Shown piece after piece: positions 61,740 through 64,000 of a stretch of DNA of 64,000 bases. The stretch is from JAXMEB01 sp046348545. GTDB lineage: Bacteria > Pseudomonadota > Gammaproteobacteria > Berkiellales > Berkiellaceae. The translations under genes and the position numbers were made by a program. The notes beneath the pieces are model-generated. The model was not told the DNA's origin. It saw only the letters and a list, made by a program, of their open reading frames with translations, and did no database searches. Within the stretch, counting starts at the first letter, position 1. Each line of letters starts with the position of its first letter. The stretch is from the NCBI GenBank assembly GCA_046348545.1, contig JAXMEB010000003.1, forward strand, positions 62,001 through 126,000, in the 5' to 3' direction.

Positions 61740-62413
61740 TATCGGTTGATTTTTATGCGGCAGCAATAGCCCATGCAAAAAAGAATTTTAAACTTAAAAA
61801 CGTCGAATACCAAATCATGGATATTCGAAAAGAGCCTTTTACGGGCATATATGATAATATTATTTGGGATGGTGCCATTGAACATTTTACACTCGATGAA
61901 ATGGACCATATTTTGAGAAAAGCGCATAAACAGCTAAAGCCTCAAGGCATATTGAGTGGCTATACCATTATTGGGAATGAGCACGGTCCAAGTCATGATG
62001 ATCATGAGTATGAATTTAAATCGAAACTGGAACTAAAAAAATTACTTGAAAAGCATTTCAAACATGTGCTTGTTTTTGATACTAAGTATCCAGATCGGCA
62101 TAATCTATATTTTTTTGGATCGGATATTGCTTTGTCCTTTTTAAAAGATTTTCAAGATACAGTGTCTCAAAAATCATCTGGCAAAATAGAAATATTGAAG
62201 GCGCATGACAAGGATATACCATTATCTCGGGATGTGGATACCATCCCTGCAGGCTATTTGTAGAGATATTTAGAATGCATATATGCTAGATGGAAAGATA
62301 TAGTGTGATATACGAAATATTAATTTCAATTCTTCAAAAACGATAGACGTTAAGTGACATGAAATTTTATAAAAATAATTTTATTACTTAAAGCAGTCTA
62401 AAAGAGGTCAAAG

Positions 62414-63406
62414 GTGTTTGATAATAAATCAATATTGATTACTGGCGGTACGGGATCCTTTGGAAAAGCTTTTACCAAAATGCTTCTTCGTAAATATCGG
62501 CCTAAAAAGATTATCGTATTTTCAAGAGATGAATTAAAACAATTTGAAATGAAACAAGAGTTTAATCAATCGTGCATGCGATATTTTTTGGGAGATGTGA
62601 GAGATAAATCGAGATTAATGCAGGCGTTTCAGGGTGTGGACTATGTTGTGCATGCTGCAGCAATGAAGCAAATCCCAGCTGCTGAGTACAATCCTATGGA
62701 ATGTATTAAGACCAATATTCATGGTGCGCAAAATGTGATTGATGCAGCATTAGCGAGCCATGTTGAAAAGGTGATAGCGCTTTCTACCGATAAGGCCGCC
62801 AATCCAATTAATCTTTATGGAGCAACGAAGCTAGCGTCTGATAAGTTAATGGTTGCAGCTAATAATGTTGCAGGATTAAGTAAAACCTGTTTTGCAGTTG
62901 TGCGTTATGGAAATGTTGTGGGTTCAAGGGGGTCTGTTTTTCCCTATTTCAAAAAGCTTGTTGAAAGAGGTGAGACTTCTTTGCCGATTACAGACATGAG
63001 AATGACACGTTTTTGGATTACTTTAGATCAGGGTGTAGAATTTGTTTTGAATGCTTTTAAACGAATGCAGGGCGGTGAGATCTTTGTACCAAAATTGCCT
63101 TCTGCTAAAATTGTTGATGTAGCACGTGCATTTGGAGAGCATTTAGATTTTCATTCGATAGGTATTCGTCCAGGTGAGAAATTACATGAAGTGATGTGTC
63201 CACAAGATGATTCGCATTTAACTATTGACTTTGAAGATCATTTTGTGATCAAGCCTTCGATATCGTTTTCAAAAGAGCATGATTATACCGTGAATTCCCT
63301 TGGCGAAAATGGGACGCCTGTTGAGGAAGGCTTTGTATATGACTCGGGGACTAATTCTTGGTTTCTTAGAGTCGAAGAAATTAAGGAATTGGGTGGACTT
63401 GTATGA
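62414..63406 (+). CDS. pseB: UDP-N-acetylglucosamine 4,6-dehydratase (inverting)
   Basis: A 330-residue SDR catalysing the first step of pseudaminic acid synthesis. TGGTGSFGKAF binds NADP, AAAMKQIPAAEYNPMECIKTN is the PseB/FlaA1 signature, and YGATKLASDK holds Y-x3-K. GTG at 62414 is preceded by GAGG 6 nt upstream. The next gene overlaps by 4 bp. Pseudaminic acid decorates flagella or O-antigen. Confidence 0.94.
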   Translation: MFDNKSILITGGTGSFGKAFTKMLLRKYRPKKIIVFSRDELKQFEMKQEFNQSCMRYFLGDVRDKSRLMQAFQGVDYVVHAAAMKQIPAAEYNPMECIKTNIHGAQNVIDAALASHVEKVIALSTDKAANPINLYGATKLASDKLMVAANNVAGLSKTCFAVVRYGNVVGSRGSVFPYFKKLVERGETSLPITDMRMTRFWITLDQGVEFVLNAFKRMQGGEIFVPKLPSAKIVDVARAFGEHLDFHSIGIRPGEKLHEVMCPQDDSHLTIDFEDHFVIKPSISFSKEHDYTVNSLGENGTPVEEGFVYDSGTNSWFLRVEEIKELGGLV

Positions 63407-64000
63407 TTGGGTATAGTAAACAATGGATTGATGAGGCAGATAAAAAAGCTATTATTGGTGCGGTAGAATCTGATTTTTTGACTCAAGGCCCCGCGGTTAC
63501 TGAATTTGAAGAGGCTGTGGCTACTTACTGTGGTGCAAAATTTGGCGTTGCAGCTAATAGCGCAACAAGTGCTCTGCACTTGGCTTGTGTCGCATTGAAT
63601 TTGGGTCCAGGCGATTGGTTATGGACATCTCCTAATACATTTTTGGCATCTAGCAATTGTGGATTGTATTGCGGAGCAAATATTGATTTTGTCGATATTT
63701 GCGCTAAAACATATAATATATCTGCGCAAGCGCTTGAAATGAAACTTCAAAGAGCGAAACAGCATAATAAATTACCCAAGGTGCTTGTTTTAGTTCATTT
63801 TGCGGGGCAGCCGTGTGATTTGAGAGAAATTCATGAACTTTCAAAACAATATGGATTTTATATTATTGAAGATGCTGCTCATGCCATTGGCAGTCGGTAT
63901 GAGAACATTAAAATTGGGAGTTGTTTCTATTCCGATATAACTGTGTTTAGTTTTCATGCTATTAAAACAATGACGACGGCTGAGGGTGGCATGGCTACCA
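63403..64000 (+). CDS. pseC: PseC-like aminotransferase (truncated by window end)
   Basis: The 5' part of a PLP aminotransferase for UDP-4-amino-4,6-dideoxy-N-acetyl-altrosamine. It begins MIGYSKQWIDEADKKA and runs to the PLP lysine segment SFHAIKTMTTAEGG; IIEDAAHAIGS carries the cofactor aspartate. It overlaps pseB by 4 bp, as in pse operons. The 3' end lies outside the window. Confidence 0.93.
   Translation, partial: MIGYSKQWIDEADKKAIIGAVESDFLTQGPAVTEFEEAVATYCGAKFGVAANSATSALHLACVALNLGPGDWLWTSPNTFLASSNCGLYCGANIDFVDICAKTYNISAQALEMKLQRAKQHNKLPKVLVLVHFAGQPCDLREIHELSKQYGFYIIEDAAHAIGSRYENIKIGSCFYSDITVFSFHAIKTMTTAEGGMAT

Larger units (their letters stand above)
60304..62263 (+). pseudogene. SAM-dependent methyltransferase gene interrupted by IS630
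   Basis: The 5' part (60304-60636) encodes ILELCCGDGFNAYHFYSI (motif I). The 3' part (from 61742) continues with SVDFYAAAIAHAKKNFKLKN, IIWDGAIEHFT and SGYTIIGNEHG to the stop at 62263. Removing 60637-61741 (IS plus one TA) joins RAKHII and SVDF in frame, so the original protein was about 285 residues. It was probably a glycan-locus methyltransferase. Confidence 0.88.

Noticed and set aside
1..64000. tRNA, rRNA or known riboswitch
   Set aside because: Reading both strands I found no T-arm-like GGTTCRA pattern in a cloverleaf and no rRNA or riboswitch core; a covariance search could still find small RNAs.

Overview
The window looks like a moderately AT-rich gammaproteobacterial chromosome. The mix of class D beta-lactamases, a TraT-type lipoprotein, RarA, a bacterial one-domain sodium channel, protease-like and endonuclease-like orphan proteins and a surface-sugar locus fits the Legionellales or an amoeba/host-associated relative. 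That taxonomic guess is inference; no rRNA or other marker is present and I see no tRNA gene.

Layout. (1) 5-3241, minus strand: a TipAL-type MerR regulator with a typical 19-bp-spacer MerR promoter, then a deacetylase-hydrolase fusion, then an OXA beta-lactamase. (2) 3273-24383: about 21 kb of tightly packed, mostly 4-bp-overlapping genes for small-molecule-modifying enzymes (GNAT acetyltransferases, APH-type kinases, a CPT-like kinase, methyltransferases, a nudix hydrolase, an ABC exporter, an SDR). Several are multi-domain fusions. They form a minus operon reading left from a divergent MarR/SDR promoter region, a plus operon headed by MarR (9300-19813), and a convergent minus block that starts with an AbiEi/AbiEii type IV toxin-antitoxin pair. 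Upstream of abiEi lies an array of 17-7-17 inverted repeats. (3) 24751-30328: relics, palindromic repeats, a NaChBac-like channel, an SDR, and a second operon with OXA, an RpiB-like protein and an endonuclease/phosphatase-fold protein. (4) 30329-39584: ordinary chromosome-like genes (DEAD-box helicase, P450, carbonic anhydrase, TraT, RarA, amino-acid permease, CHMI) plus a possible papain/transglutaminase-fold protein. (5) 39581-64000: a surface glycan locus. Minus strand: sugar nucleotidyltransferase, asparagine synthase, and WbpE-, WbpB- and WbpD-like functions. Plus strand: gmd, fcl, a methyltransferase, pseB and pseC.

The glycan locus has been invaded repeatedly. A HEPN/MNT pair, an IS630 deletion derivative and a DUF4143 ATPase sit at 45058-48139. 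A 10-kb accessory block at 49310-59339 splits gmd from fcl. It holds a SWIM-SNF2 helicase, a second MNT/HEPN pair and a broken SEC-C-like gene in one overlapping operon, then an IS5-like element, an Rpn-type nuclease and a 2OG-Fe(II) dioxygenase. A complete IS630 interrupts the methyltransferase after fcl. Three copies of a 126-bp ERIC-like palindromic element, two of which look identical base for base, and a separate GC-rich palindrome family are scattered through the accessory regions and have entered several genes.
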